Below, piece by piece: positions 35,001-48,162 of a DNA stretch of 64,000 nt (position 1 is the stretch's first letter; each line of letters begins with the position of its first letter). Made by a program: the position numbers and the translations under genes. Source of the stretch: Emydura subglobosa (Eukaryota > Chordata > Testudines > Chelidae); the NCBI GenBank assembly GCA_007922225.1, contig ML679968.1:8863022-8927021 (forward strand), in the 5' to 3' direction. The notes under the pieces are model-generated. The model saw only the letters and a list, made by a program, of their open reading frames with translations. It was not told the origin of the DNA and did no database searches.

Positions 35001-37039
35001 TAGAGTTCCCTGGCAACAGAATTGGTGCAGTTTCACTGTGAGAGAGGGGTGGCAAGATTCCAGGGGGTCACACAGATGGTTTAGTAATCTCTGTGCAGCA
35101 TAGAGTTATGTCCCACAGAGACCAGATGCAAAACAGTGGGCAGGGGTGTAAGAAGATTGGGTGTGGGCAGCACAGAGGCTCATTGTGCACATCTTTCTTT
35201 TCTCTGCTTGGAACATATAAGTGGCTGCACGGCAAGAGGTGAAAAGCAGGGGGGTTCTCCCTACTATACTCCTTTACACATCTGCCCAGCACCTAGTCTG
35301 GCTAATTGCACCAGCTACTGGCCAGATTATTTACTCCTGACTGATGACCAAATGCAGATATGCAGCACCAAATACAGAAGATGAATATTCCTCATCTGCT
35401 TGCATCAGGTAATTTGAGACAATGTCATGGCTGGCCTAGTACTGACACTGTGTGGATTTATGAGTGATTCACTGATCCAGTCACTTCTATATATCATGCC
35501 CATGAAGTGATTTATAACTATCCTCATATTGAGGGGAAATACACATTTCAGAGGGGTAACAGACTCTTCTATTTAAATTGCTGAATACTTTTTCAAAAAA
35601 AGTCAATGGGAGATAGATTAATCATTGCAATAGGCACTTAGCCTCACAAATGTATAAAAGCAATGAAACGTTAGTGATGCTAAAGTAGATATTACTTGTA
35701 TTAAATATAACACAAAAAGGAGACTAAATTAAGATGGTGAGTCAGGAGCTGTGTGTGTAATGATAGTAAAATGTAATTACTTAAAAAATGTAACAGCTTT
35801 TGTTAAAGAAAAAAGAAATTTCATTCAAATGATGATGCATGTCTCTGAATTTAAAAAATTGATGTTTTTAAATATTTGGAAGCAGTATCCTGTAAGGATG
35901 GTCCTTGAAACACAAAATTTGGGACTGTATCCAAACTTCCACAATGCTCAGTTATGTTGCTATCTAGAGTTCATGTTGAGCTTATCTGTATCTTTTTTGT
36001 AATAACCAGTGAATTTTGTACAGCAATTTCATTTTTACGCCTGGCCTTTGGCAAGGCATTTACTACTTTTGTGAAACTAGGATCAAATGGTAAGACTTCA
36101 AGGCAACTCATGTTCACTGGAAGTATTTCTGACATTAAGCTACTGGAGTCAAATTACAAGTTTTAATAGCACAAGGGACATTAAATGTGAATCCTGTTTG
36201 TTTAATAAAAACTTCTGGTGGTAAAAGCTTGAGGGCCCAGTCCAAAGCCAACAAGACTCTTTCTGTTCACTTCAGTAGACATCCATGGACTTTGGACCAG
36301 GTCCAAAGCGCTTGAATTGAATAAAGAAAAAAAGTGCTGGTATGCCATAGTTTCCAACCACCATTATATCTAATCACCTCCAGAATATTACTGATATGCA
36401 AATTATCCCCTATAATTGGTCTAGAGATTCTGCTGAATTGAAACTCCTTTCCCCGTCATTCATGGGTATAAATGTTTGTGGGTTTAGGGCGGCTTTAGTC
36501 TCTCAAAATGTAGGGATTACATTAATAAATACAGGAAACATTGAGTTTAGAACAGAAGCTCATTTATTTCACTTCACTGAAAGTGAATAAATTTAGATAT
36601 GATACATAACTACTCCTTTAAGTGATATTCAACAATTGTTTTTTAATTCTAGCCCAACCCCAGAAAAAAGTTGTCTGTGTCCCTATCATTTCATTTATTT
36701 TCAGATTATCTAATGACTCTGCTAGTTTTCTGAATATGTATACACAACTTTGATGACTTTCCTATATTCTCCACCACTTTTATCAACTTTTCAGAATTAT
36801 TTGATCTTGATTTCAACTTTTGAAATGTGCTTACTCTTTTTCTTTGGATAGTTTTTCAAGCTGCCATCATAGGACTTCTTAGCTGGGGGTAGGCATTGTG
36901 TAAATAATTATTCTTTCTTGGCTAAATTCATATCTGCCAGCATATGCATGGACTGATGCAAGTTGATGAGTAGTAGGTATGCTCTGTTCTCAGGGCTGAA
37001 CAAGAAAGGAAGGAGCAATGGAGGAATGTTATGATTTTT
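32011..37039. other. Intergenic DNA, no gene recognised
   Basis: It holds a pyrimidine run at 33130-33165, a C/A run at 33240-33256, a foldback at 36233-36304 (ggcccagtccaaagcc paired with ctttggaccaggtcc) and a faint MIR-like segment near 34480-34560. None of the short frames (35751, 36396 and others) has a recognisable motif. Confidence 0.4.
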
Positions 37040-37364
37040 TTTCTCCTCATTCCTCTCCTTCCAACTTTGCTGGGAGCCAAAAGTGGGGCTGACGGCTGAG
37101 AGTGAGGGCTGGTGGCCAAGAGCAGGGGCTGGCAGTCAAGAGTGGGGGCCAGTGGCTGAGCCACAGCTGGGAGCAGGGCCATGGCCAGGGCAAGGGGCTG
37201 GGAGCAGAGCCGGGGCCAGAGTGGAGCTGGGGGCAGAGCTGGGCTGGGTGGCGGTCCCTCTCCATTCCCTCGTGGGGGCTGGCCTGGGCTCCACTGCACC
37301 TTCTAGGAAATTCCTCCATGCCCCACTTGGGAGATGCACCCTACAGTTCGGGGACAACTGCACT
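37040..37364 (-). mobile_element. GC-rich non-autonomous hAT-like element fragment
   Basis: Read on the minus strand it starts cagttgtccccgaactgtag, a hAT-style terminus (CAG-n-GGTCCCC type), and continues into a GC-rich body made of ggctgggagcagggc-like imperfect tandem units. Open frames here exist on both strands because of composition and are not genes. The far terminus was not found. Confidence 0.6.
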
Positions 37365-37369
37365 AGGGC

Positions 37370-37924
37370 TTGGATCCACATAGATACTTAGGTGCCTTGG
37401 TCACGAATTTAGGTGCCTAAGTCCTTTTTTTAAGCACAACTGTGATCCACAGAACTCCCGCTCCACTTCCACCTAAGCTTGTTTTTTGCTGTAAAAGCTC
37501 CCAAGGAGCCTATGTTTCTGCCTCTGCACATGTGGACTAATGCCCCACTCTAGGCATCTAGCTATCTCTCGCTTGCCTAAACCCCAGTTTGAACCATGAA
37601 TGGGGGAGGATAGGTGCCTCTCTGCTTAACTCACAGGCAGGGCCTAATCTGGTATAGGCAGGTTTAGAGGCCACCTAACTCGACATGCTGGTGGCAGTAG
37701 CAGCAGCTGCCCCCCTAGCCCAGTGGTAAGGGCACTCCCCTAAGATGTGGGAGACCCCCTGGTTCAACTCAGATCTCTGACTGCTGAGAATGTGTTTCAA
37801 CAGGGGGATCTGCGACCTCTCAAGTGAGTGCTCTCACCACTGGATATGGAGCTTTTCTCACTCTCTCTCTGGACGGATTACTCCTTTAGTTATTTGTAAT
37901 GCCTAAATCCCTTTGTGGATCTGG
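37370..37924 (+). mobile_element. Inverted-repeat element with tRNA-like core, copy 1
   Basis: The termini ggatccacatagatacttag and, from the right, agatccacaaagggatttag are inverted repeats. The body carries aggtgcct motifs. Within it, 37710-37780 looks like a tRNA-derived polymerase III promoter. The same architecture recurs at 50690-51552. It has no coding capacity. Confidence 0.7.
37710..37780 (+). promoter_or_regulatory. tRNA-like A-box/B-box segment in copy 1
   Basis: tagcccagtggtaagggc (37716-37733) resembles an A box, and ggttcaactc (37761-37770) resembles a B box (GGTTCGANTCC, with the CpG lost). The sequence between them, aagatgtgggagacc, is shared with copy 2. Confidence 0.5.
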
Positions 37925-39059
37925 GTTTAAGGGATTAAAGTCAAGAACTAGTATAGTCAGTATAGGCTGGCAGAAAAAAAGGCTAGAGTCAAAAACCAAT
38001 TCAAGTTCTAAAGGGTTATGAAGTGCAGAGCTATTGCTCTAAGATGAGAAGAGTGCATTTGGTAATATTGACTTCAATTTTCTCTAAAATAAAGCATGTT
38101 CCATCTTCAAGCCACTAATGGATTTATTAATAAATAGGTATTAAAATTTCATGATATTTCTCTCGTTCATTTAATTTATTTTATCACGGCACTTCTGAAA
38201 TTAACAACAAAGCCCAACAACATTTGAGCTGATTGGGCAAATCTCAAGGTATTACTTATTCTTCTAAATCTTTCAGTTTTCTTCTTATGATATCCAGAGA
38301 ATTCTAGAGGGGATCGAATATTATTTTGGTTCATTCACTATATGTGACCACTACTTTTGGGTAATCCTTAATATCAAATAAGTCTCTAATAAGATTTAAT
38401 TGGGTTTTCATAGTTTCATACAAAAAACTATGGTGGTGACACATGAATTTCACTTATTTTGAGACTTTACTCAGGTCCTTTGTGAATTCTGTTTGACAAG
38501 ATCGTGGTAAAAATACACTAACTTTAGCCTGTTAGCCTGGTGTCATTAATTCTTGTCACCAGTGTTTCTTCAGCTCTGAGCCACTTGTCACTTTGGAGTC
38601 AACAAAGTCACTGATATATTTTTAGAAAGAGAGAGAAAGAAGGGTAATAAATAGCACAAGTTCAATATCTCAAACAAAAAGATGGTCAAAGTTAAAGGAA
38701 CTACACCAATTTATATAAGCTGAGTATATGACCTTCACATCTATATAGGTCCCTTTTCCTGAAAAATCCAAGAAAGACTTAAGTCTCCTAAATTGATCTG
38801 GGACTCTTGCAAAAACAACCTTATTCAGAGTATTTCTGTCAGGTCTGCTTCTGATCTCAAGCAGAATTTGGAAGTTCAGAGGTGTAAAAATAACTTTTTC
38901 CTCTTATTTTTTTCAAACAACAAAAAGTCTGGCTTGGGTTTAGTTTGAGAAAAGCGTTCAAGGGGCTGGTTTGAAGATATGAAGAATCTGTCCATGCATC
39001 TTCTGAATTCTGATTGATGCTATGAAGTTGTTATGAAATTCCTGTATTTTTGAATACCT
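37925..39059. other. Intergenic AT-rich DNA, no gene recognised
   Basis: No recognisable frames or repeats were identified. Confidence 0.45.
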
Positions 39060-39770
39060 CTATGTGCATGTTATAGAATGGATGTACTGCTGGACTTGAT
39101 GGTATTCCACTTGAGCTGCTCATAGGTGCCTTGAACATTGGCCATTGACCACTGGCCTGCATCAACTGTTTTTAAAAAGACTGGACATCGGGCAAAATAC
39201 CAGAAGAATGGAAAGATGGCATCATAGTGTCTTGGTACATGGGTAAAGGATCTTGCACTGAGTTTTGCAACTACAGGCCAATCTCATTGTTATCAGTCCC
39301 TTGAAAGGTCTTTGCTCATACTTTGATTGGTATCATACAGACACTTCTTAACAGACATCATCATCCACAACAATGAGGTTTGACTATTGGGAGGTCACCA
39401 ATGGACACTGTCCTTACCCTTTAGCTTCTAGCTGAGCTGCACCAAGATTTTAACTGCTCATTCCTCGTGGCATATTTCAACATCAGAACAGCTTTTGATT
39501 CAGTTGACAGGTCAACACTTTAACTCACACTGAAAAGAGTGGGTGTTCCAGGTGTTTTGCTAAATCTGATGTGTGATCTTCACGCTGGTACTGGTACAAG
39601 AGAGTGCGATGGTTCCCTGCTTTTGCCATGTTTCTCCTCGCCCTGAGAGGTGCCGTAGGAATGCATTCTTCCTCCAGCATTATTCTATCAAGTTACTGAT
39701 TGGAAATTAGGACTTGATGCTCCATATGTCGGACTTCATTTTTCAGATTACTTAGCATCATATAACAATA
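39060..39770 (+). mobile_element. LINE reverse-transcriptase fragment
   Basis: Plus-strand reading across several frames gives TAGLDGIPLELL at 39085, then PEEWKDGIIV-like and NYRPISL-like blocks near 39205-39300, then GRSPMDTVLTL and LLAELHQDFNCSFLVAYFNI, with TAFDSVDR near 39490-39510 (RT motif A). GVPGVLLNLM follows. The motif order is RT fingers to palm. The clade is not resolved; it differs from the CR1s here. It is truncated at both ends, with many stops. Confidence 0.7.
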
Positions 39771-40734
39771 TGCTCACAGCACTGCTCTCATTGACTTCAG
39801 TTGCAGCTGTGAGTGCTCAGCACTTCTGCAAAGCAGACCAAAGGTCTCCAGTCAGACACCCAGAAAAGAGAAAGACACAGTTAGTAATCACCCATGAAAA
39901 ATCTGGTTTAAGTGACTTGCCCAGCACAACACTGGAACTTTTTGAGTAATGCAGGGATAGAATCCATTTCTCCAAGGCAGCACTCAAATGCCATAACCCT
40001 GAGACTGTCCTTTCTTTCTTTTCTGCAGTCACCTGTCTCATTCACTATGTGTAGGCTGGGAATGATTAAATTTTTGTCAGTGAATGTAGGTAAACATCAA
40101 TTTCACAGCACGCACAGAAACTGATGAAAAAATATTTCCATTGAAATGTACAGATAGGCAAAGAAAGAAAAATTGCTACTTGAGAAGTTATTAGAGCTTG
40201 ATTTAGGGATATTTATTTTATATATTTTCACAAGTGGTTTGGCCATTTGTGTATTAATGATTACAAAACTTTAACTTTTTGAATCTCAATGACTACTGTC
40301 ATTTAATAATTATTGTCTGATCTCTCCTATTGTCTGACCCCTACCATAATTTCCCACAACTGTGAAAATTTAAATAGATAAAAATTGGGGGGGAAAGTTT
40401 AAAACTCATAATTTTGGGCAAATGTGAACATTTAAATCAATACAAAACTTTAAAAATTACTTAAAAATAAACATCAATAATATCCATCTGAATTATATAT
40501 ATAAAATCTAATTCTGTCAAGCCTAACAATATGCCTTCCATCTTCTGCAACAAATATAGCAGTCTCCTAGAGATGACAGTCTCCTTCACTAAACAACCCA
40601 GTTTTACCCCCAGAGCAAGTCCATCCTATGCATTGAAAGAGGCAGGGGTTGTGTGTGAGAAAAAAATGGTATGTGATCACGTAATTAAAGACTGCATAAT
40701 TAATTAATTGTAATTAAAGGTTGCACAAGCAACT
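39771..40734. other. Intergenic DNA with weak MIR-like trace
   Basis: aagtgacttgcccag at 39910-39924 is in the style of a MIR core. The rest is AT-rich and unassigned. Confidence 0.4.
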
Positions 40735-41385
40735 TCCCCTCCAGACTGTCCCTGTCCCAGTTCTGTCTCTTTATCCCCATATTCATCCCACCCACATTTT
40801 TCTAATTTAGTCAGTGCCAGTTTACACACCCCATGCTTCTCATCCCAGTCTTAGTCTCACCCCTCTAGACTTCCTGTCCCAATACCAGTCCTCTCAAGTG
40901 CCAGTCTCCGTCTCTCCCTCTTCTACTCCCACTTCCCATTCCTAGCTCCTTATTCTACTCCCACTTTCTGTTCCTAGGTCCTTATTCAATCTGTCTCTCT
41001 CTCCCCATCCTTCAGTCTTCCCCATGCCCATGTTCCCCATCCCCACTGCCACCCAGTCCCAGTAAATCTCTCTGGGCTCTTCATCCAATTATGGTCTCTT
41101 CCACACCCAACCGTGTTTCTTGTTCCAGTCTCTTTTCCCAGCCAGTCCCACTTCTCGCACTATACCTTGACTCTTCATAAAATTTGTCTCTCCTTCTTCC
41201 TTGAACTATTGGTTTCTAGTCCAAGTCTATTTTCAGCCAGCTCCAGTCTCCATCCACCCCTAGCTCCTTGTCCAATCTGCCTCCACCACATCCACGGACT
41301 CCCAGTCCTCCCCCATTTCCCTTCCTGGTTCCCAGTCTCCCTAAGCTCCCAGTCCCAGTCGCTCCCAGACTCCCAGTCCTAGATG
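40735..41385 (+). repeat. Pyrimidine-biased degenerate tandem tract
   Basis: About 650 bp of strongly C/T-biased plus strand with recurring ccagtctc, cccagtccc, ctccttgtcc and tcctagctcctta words, i.e. a diverged minisatellite or the body of a larger repeat. The open frame at 41113-41382 is Ser/Pro/Leu-rich purely through composition and is rejected as a gene. Confidence 0.65.
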
Positions 41386-44300
41386 AGATATTTGGAAAGT
41401 TAATCTACAAAACTCTAGGAAGTCTCTATGGTGTTTGTGAAAACTCAGATTTTTCAGAGGCTTAGAATTTGGCCAAATTTGAGTGGGTTTTCATAGGGAT
41501 GGCTAAAGACACAACTCAAAGGCCACCCCTGATAACTGTCAAGTCCCTTCTCTCATGCATGGGGACGCTAGAGATTTTCAATAAAAAGTTAGTCAGAATT
41601 TTTAACATGAATGAAACATCATATTTTCTCTAAACCTTGTTTTCAGAAATGACTAACCTATTTTGGGTGAAATGTTCCAAAAATATTAAGCCTGAGGCAA
41701 GCACCCCGCTCATAAAATTTTAGTCCAAGGAGTTAAAGTCTTTCAGAGTCTGTCAGGCAACCTTACTAACAGGCAGTGCTACTTTGTTTAGTACTCATCT
41801 CCTTTATGGGTTATCAATGTGATAACTCAATTATCCATTGGGTTAAAACTTTTCCATCTTTTCTACCATGGCAAAAGATGTGGGAAGCCACAAGGCACTG
41901 TGAGTGTGGACTGTCACCCCATCCACCTCTCCTCAACCACACTCCCATAACCAAATTGGAGGCAGAAAGGAAGCAGGTTGGGGTAAAATATATTTCCACT
42001 CTGTTGTAACTTGAGCTTTAAAATCTGGAAGGTGGAAGAAGAAACTCTTCTTACTCTGCATGGTCTTGAATTCTTTCTCATTCAATGACCAATAAAAAAA
42101 AAAAAGAATTCTGGCCCAACTTGAGAAAATCAGTGTCAGTGCCTTACAGATGCAATTTCTAAAATTAGACAAGCTTAATACTTTTCAGATTTTGAAATAC
42201 TGATGAAAAATATGGAGGAAGTGTCCAAATTCTTCCTCTTATTTTTTTTACAAGCAATAGAACTTGTTGAAATTTCAACAACAAAAGACAGGAAAACATT
42301 GCAAAATAAGACCCCATTCCACTATTTCGCTTACTGTTAGTTGACTAGTCCTATTAAAAACTTAAATTAAAGCTGGGTCAAGAACATTTCTGGGTTATCT
42401 TGAAACCACATATTTTTATTTCACAGACAGTGTGTTCAATCACACAATAGTGATAATGAGTTCAAATGAAAATACTTGTCAATTACTCTCCTAACCTACT
42501 CCCCACTACATAAAAGATCCAGGAATGATTCAAAGACAGTTTGAGAGGAGACTTTAAAGTCATTTTTAAAGTCAGAACAGTACTACCATACACTCCATTT
42601 TTTTTCTTTTCCATTCAGTAGATATCAAGAGGCATCTTGAAGATGACAAAGAAACAGAACACTGCAGGAGAAGAGAAATGTAGATAAAATCATTTGGACA
42701 TATATGCTTCCTTATTTTTGATCACTCACTACAACACTAGGTTTCTCCAACTACAAAGAGATGCTATTGAATATTCCCATCAGTGGTACAACCTTTTATA
42801 CCTATGATCTTTCAGGCAATGTGATTGAGACTTGGGCTATAGGTGGGAAGAGATATGAGGTAAATGGTTGGACTGAACATGTGCTACAATTATATCTTTA
42901 TTATGTCCAGTATGCAAGATGTATTTCCCTGATATGCTCCTTCATGTTGTTATAAATGTTCTCTAATACCTGAATAGAGTCACCCTTGAACTCAGGTAAA
43001 CCTTCTGATTGACCAGCAGGTGTGATTGTTGACCAGCACAAGAGGAACCCTCTTCTCCAGTAAAAGAGCATGTTGTACTGTCACCATATTTGCCCACTGC
43101 TGTGATATGTCTGTTTCTTTAATGATCCTGTTCTGAATTTTGGATAGCTTTTCCAGGTTGCTGTTTTTTTTCTCCCCAGATATTGTATAAACTAAAAAGC
43201 AGAGAGAAAGATTTCAGCAGAAGACTGATGGTACTGTCTGGTAGAATAGCAGTAAAATGGGATTAGATGACCCATAAAAGAGCTTGTTAGGCTACAAGAC
43301 ACTTTCCTATTCCTAAAATTTCTTATTTTCTGATGTGCGGTTAGGCATTAGTAATGTTTTAGAATAGTATATAGTAGGCAGGTCTCAGTTGTAGTAAATT
43401 CAGATAGCTTTTTATTTAAACTGCTAGGCACAGACTGATGTCTCAATAATTCTTTCCAGCAGTTTACCTCCACATGTAGCTAGCAGTAGAAAATCAAGGA
43501 AATACACTTCACAATTATGGTGGTGGCTGTTTCTTTAAATGATCCAAAAAATGTTTACCGAGTTGTAAAAATTCTGCTAGAGGACTTATGGTCCACAACT
43601 GTAAATTGCCACTTAAACAGTACACATGGGATTTCCTTGAAAACATGAACAGAAGAGTGTTCTCCCAAGGCACCTTCTCTTTAAATTAATCATAGCTATA
43701 CATCATAGTAACTAATCAATATAGTTTATAATTTTTACACTTTAAATTTACTACAGTACGGAATTTAAAATCAGAAGCCAGAGTCTCACTGGTGTAAAGC
43801 AGTAAAATCAGCGAGCTATGCCAATTCACTGGAATATGTTTGTTAGCCCTCAATTCAAATCGAGACTTTGACTAATTCACAGAGCTATGTTGAAGAAGGC
43901 AGGATCATAAATTGCCACATTAAAAAATTATTAATGCAAAATTGACAGCTATTCTGCTGATCGTGAACATCACATTTGTCTCTGAGTCTGTGACAAAGTA
44001 CTGTGAGGAAAAAAAGGCATTGTTGACTTGATAGCACTTTCAGTTTGTTCCTTTCATAGAAAATAAAATTGTTTGTACGAAGCAAGTGTCCTACACAAAT
44101 ATCCCAAACGGAAGACAGTTTAATATGCAAATAGAACTAGGAGGCGAGGGGAAGAGAGTTGGAATATCAACCCAGGTTAGCTTTGGGATCCTTCTGTGTA
44201 ATGAATTGGAGGTCAATGGGGAAGGGAAAAAGAAGCTCACCTAAAGATTATTAGCAGAAAATTCATGTGTAGAATTAGATATTTGGATAGTAACTTGCAA

Positions 44301-45292
44301 AACAAAGATCAGGGTCCCAGAATAAGGGTGTTGAAAATCAAATGAAATTGAAGACTCTTACCAACCCCCCCTTTTCCCTCCCCTCCACATTGAAGTCAAC
44401 ATGATTCTTTCTATTTGTTGCAATGGAAGCTGGATTGGGATTCAAATATGTATTGCTGCTGATTTCCTTTGTCAAATATTTTTCTTTAAAAAGGCTATTC
44501 TGAAGAAGTTTTTTTAAGAGATGCATCTCAAACACCTGATGCCAAATCATTGTTTACAATGCTTTCTGATGCATTAGATGTAATCAGATTATGTATAGCA
44601 GATACATTCATAAGAGTTCTGTGTAGCATGATTTATAAACACCTGAGGGTCAGGATACTTGGCTTACTATTGTTTCATGGTTTCTAGCCAAATGGTTGAT
44701 TATATATTTGTGACAGCTCATCAGGCAGTTTTCCAGGAACCATAAAATATGTAAAGCATAAGATGACAAAATATCTTGGCAGTCCATGGTAAAGAATATG
44801 AATTAAATCCCACAGAATAATCAGTAAACTGTTCCTTAACTGCTGCTATCGGCCTGTACAGCTTTCTCTTGTTTTCCTAGGAATCAGCTTCATGGTGTAA
44901 AAAAAAAGATAGTATTATATTGTATTTTAAGATAACTATTTCACTCTCATGATTTGTACAGACATGGTTTGTACAGCGCTTAAACATGGTTCTTTTCTAT
45001 CCTGTGTAAAACTGATATAAAGAAACCGTGATAGTGGTAGTACATATCATGTGTAAACATTTTTGCTCATTGTCAAAGCTAAAACAAAACCTGATGAGTT
45101 GCATAAAAGAAACAATTTTCTGAAACATCACCAGAAAAGACAGTAGTTCTAACTTATTCAAAACAACTTTTTAGATGTCTAAGCAACTTACAGAGAGATT
45201 GATGTGGTTATTGGAAGAAATATACAAGGGAAGAAATGGCAATTCTGTTGATCTCCACTCATTATGCACTAATTCCTTAGATCACTCACTAT
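41386..45292. other. Intergenic DNA; probable unclassified repeat at its left end
   Basis: 41386-41770 is likely the continuation of the repeat containing the pyrimidine tract (tttcatagggatggctaaag, gaaatgactaacctattttg). A palindromic ctggtgtaaagcag-type segment lies near 43780-43835. No genes were recognised. Confidence 0.4.
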
Positions 45293-45429
45293 GGCTATGT
45301 CTATGCTACCATTTATGTCAGTATAATCTATGTTGCTCAGGGGTGTGAATAAACCATCCGTTGGAGCAATATAAGTTACACCAACATAAGCACTGGTGTG
45401 GACAGTGCTATGTTGGTGGGAGAGCTTCT
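45293..45429. mobile_element. Truncated MITE
   Basis: It starts ggctatgtctatgctaccat and contains ttgctcaggggtgtgaataa with an internal inverted partner gagcaatataagttacacca. This is one half of a larger foldback family, related in part to 17468-17536. The right terminus is missing. Confidence 0.6.
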
Positions 45430-47712
45430 CTAAACCCCTAATTCAGCAAGGCATTTACTTTTATGCATATGAGTAGTACCATCAACTTCAGTGGGATTAC
45501 TCATGTGCTTAGAGTTAAGGACATGCTGAAGTGGTTTGTTAATAAGAATGAAAGATACAAATGAATGCCCATGGCCTCCATTTGTATTTGTTTCATTATT
45601 TATATGTATAGGCTTTTCTATGGCATTCATTATCACTGTATTAGAGTGTATCACAAATATTAATGTTGTCATTGGGTTTCCCTTCAGCCTGATACCTGAG
45701 ATACTACAAAAAGTTAACATTATGATCATATGACGGCCTCTATTGACAGTCAAGATAGGTTCTTGAGCTAAGTTCGAAAAAAAACCTCTACAGCTATTAG
45801 TTGGGGACATGAGGGTTTGTCCTGATGCATTAAGCATTGAGACATCACTCTCTTTGGGTTTTCTTCTGTGAGTTTGTGGTTGTTTGGACAATAAATGGAG
45901 CCCAGAGACAAGTGTTAAAGATCGATTTGGGTTTGATTGACAATTTCGCAGGCTGGTGAGGAATGTGGCCAGAGTACAGGCACTCAAACTACGAGTCTAT
46001 CCATGAGAAACATTTCCAAATAGAAATATTTAGGTTTTCAGCCAAAATGTTTTGGTATTTGAATTTCTGATGGAAAACTGAAATTTGTTGCAGGAATTTC
46101 TTTGTTTACCAGTTCTGCCACAGAATAATTTTTGACTTTACAAAATGTAGTTTAAGTCTGTGTTAGGTAATACTTATTTCTTTGCAAGGTTTAATTAGTG
46201 TACTAAACAACCATACATCAGAATGTTAGGTTGATTACAGCGGAGCAGCGGTTAAATGGTTTTAAAGCAGTTTATTTTTGGCATCTGAGCAAATGGCAAA
46301 GATGTAATCCTTTTCTGTGCTCTTTTGGATGGGAACTTCAGTAACTTGGACACAATATTCTGCAATTTTCTTTTTCAGACATAGAATCAATATCACTAAG
46401 TACAACAACATTTTCGCCTGTATTGATGACTCTAGTCATGGCTAGAACTTTTCTCAAGGATGGTAGAGAACCTCAGAAAGATAACTCCACCTCAAGATGT
46501 ATTATCTGTTTCACCTGAGTGAGGGAGGGAATAACATATAGCGCCCCTTACCTCATTCATGGCCTGCCAGTGATCTGCTTGGTCTCTAGCCCCTTCCTCT
46601 GCATGGACTCTGGACTCATGCAGAGAGCTCCATGATAAATGGATGCAGTGGGGGAACTATGCTGCAGAGATTCAGAGGCTGCTGATCCCATGTAAGATGG
46701 TGGAGATCCATGGGAGAGTCTTCTTTATGTGGAGGATGATGCAGTATGTTTGGATCTGAAACGTCCATATATTAGCCATGAATTGAGAAGGTGGGATGCT
46801 ATCAAGTTATTTGTAACGGGAGTGTATCATTTTAAGTAGTGAGTTTTTTCCCTTTTCCTAAAAAAAGAATGTCAAAAGCTCGCCCAGTTTTGCAGGGTCC
46901 TACATTTCCTCTTCTAATCCACCAACTACATGAACAAGTGAAAAATTAAGGCACCAAAGGATGCAGACAAACAATTTCTCCAATTATGAGTGCTGACATA
47001 TAAACAATGGTAATACTTTTGTGCTATCAGTATATATACAATAGTTATTTAGTAATCTATAGCACCCATCAGGAGTTTTAGCTTGTAAGCTGAGCATGAA
47101 ATACCATTATCTATTCATGTGGTAAGTGGAAAAGCTCTGTCATAAACAAAATATTTTGCTGTCCTTCTTGATGATCTTCATTCCTCTTGTTTTTCTGTTT
47201 CTGTTTTATGCTGTGACAGTGATATATTAAAAAGTGATAGGTATGAGAACCAGAGGATTACTTCAAGGAGAATTCTCTAGGCTCAGAGGTGGATTTGCTG
47301 ATTTGCCCATGATCTCTATGGTTCTGACCCAAATTTCTCCCTGAAAAAAAACAACCAATATATTTTTCATAAATGTTACCAAAAGTAATAAACAGGTAAG
47401 AATAAAATTTAAAACATCACTAAGGCTGAACTATTACAAATTCTATCAGGCTAATTGTGTTAAATTATAGTTATCAAATTAAGGTCAAAATAACATCAGT
47501 TAAACAAGCTAGCAGCAACTTTGGTGTTAAATCATCAATTTAGTCAAATCACATTAACACAGCAAGTAATTACTTCTCAGTCCTAAAACAGGGAGTTCAG
47601 GGAGAAGCTGTTCATTTAGTTATAAACAATTAAAGAACTTTTATTCACAGTGATGACCCAGTTTGAGCTAGGTAAATATTTTAGTATAGAAGCCAAATTG
47701 GCTCACACCTTA
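45430..47712. other. Intergenic DNA, one old repeat
   Basis: 45485-45517 matches 373-405. The 185-codon minus-strand frame (45430-45987) has no recognised motif and overlaps repeat sequence, so it is not annotated as a gene. Confidence 0.4.
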
Positions 47713-48162
47713 GGCTCGGTCCACATAAAGAAGTTTATGTCGACCTAATTATTTCTGTCTGCAAGCTACGGCCTTGCTCCCACTGATGTAAGTGCCCTAC
47801 TATGCCGACATAATAACGCCACCTTCATGAGAGGCATAGGGCTTATGTCGGTGTGGTTAGGGCGACGCAGTGTCCGTGTGGAGACTGTGGGTCATTTACA
47901 TGGGCTGTTGGCTGTCTTTTTTTTGGTCAATTTCATGGGCTCTATGCTAGAGGCATGAAACTGACCAGAAAGTCCGGTGGCTCCAGCTAGAGCTGACTAC
48001 CTCTAGGCTCCCCGCCTCCCACAGAGATGTTGCCCAGGCTCCGTGCTCCCCACTTCCCACCAGGAGCCCAAACGCTGTGCTGAAACTCCTGGCTCCCTGC
48101 TTCCCACTTGGAGCCAAGTTGTTGCCTGGGTTCCTGGCTTCCTGTTCCCTGCTGGGAGCCCA

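Noticed and set aside
37083..37391. Overlapping Gly/Pro/Ala-rich frames on both strands
   Set aside because: They come from the GC-rich hAT-like element; frames on both strands are compositional.
37710..37780. A genuine tRNA gene
   Set aside because: Only A-box and B-box-like segments are present; no cloverleaf with acceptor stem could be folded by eye, and it lies inside a repeat.
41113..41382. Ser/Pro-rich 89-codon frame
   Set aside because: It is a product of the C/T-biased tract.
45430..45987. 185-codon minus-strand frame, the longest unassigned one
   Set aside because: Its 3' end overlaps an interspersed repeat shared with 373-405 and it has no recognisable motif. Comparative conservation would be needed to revive it.
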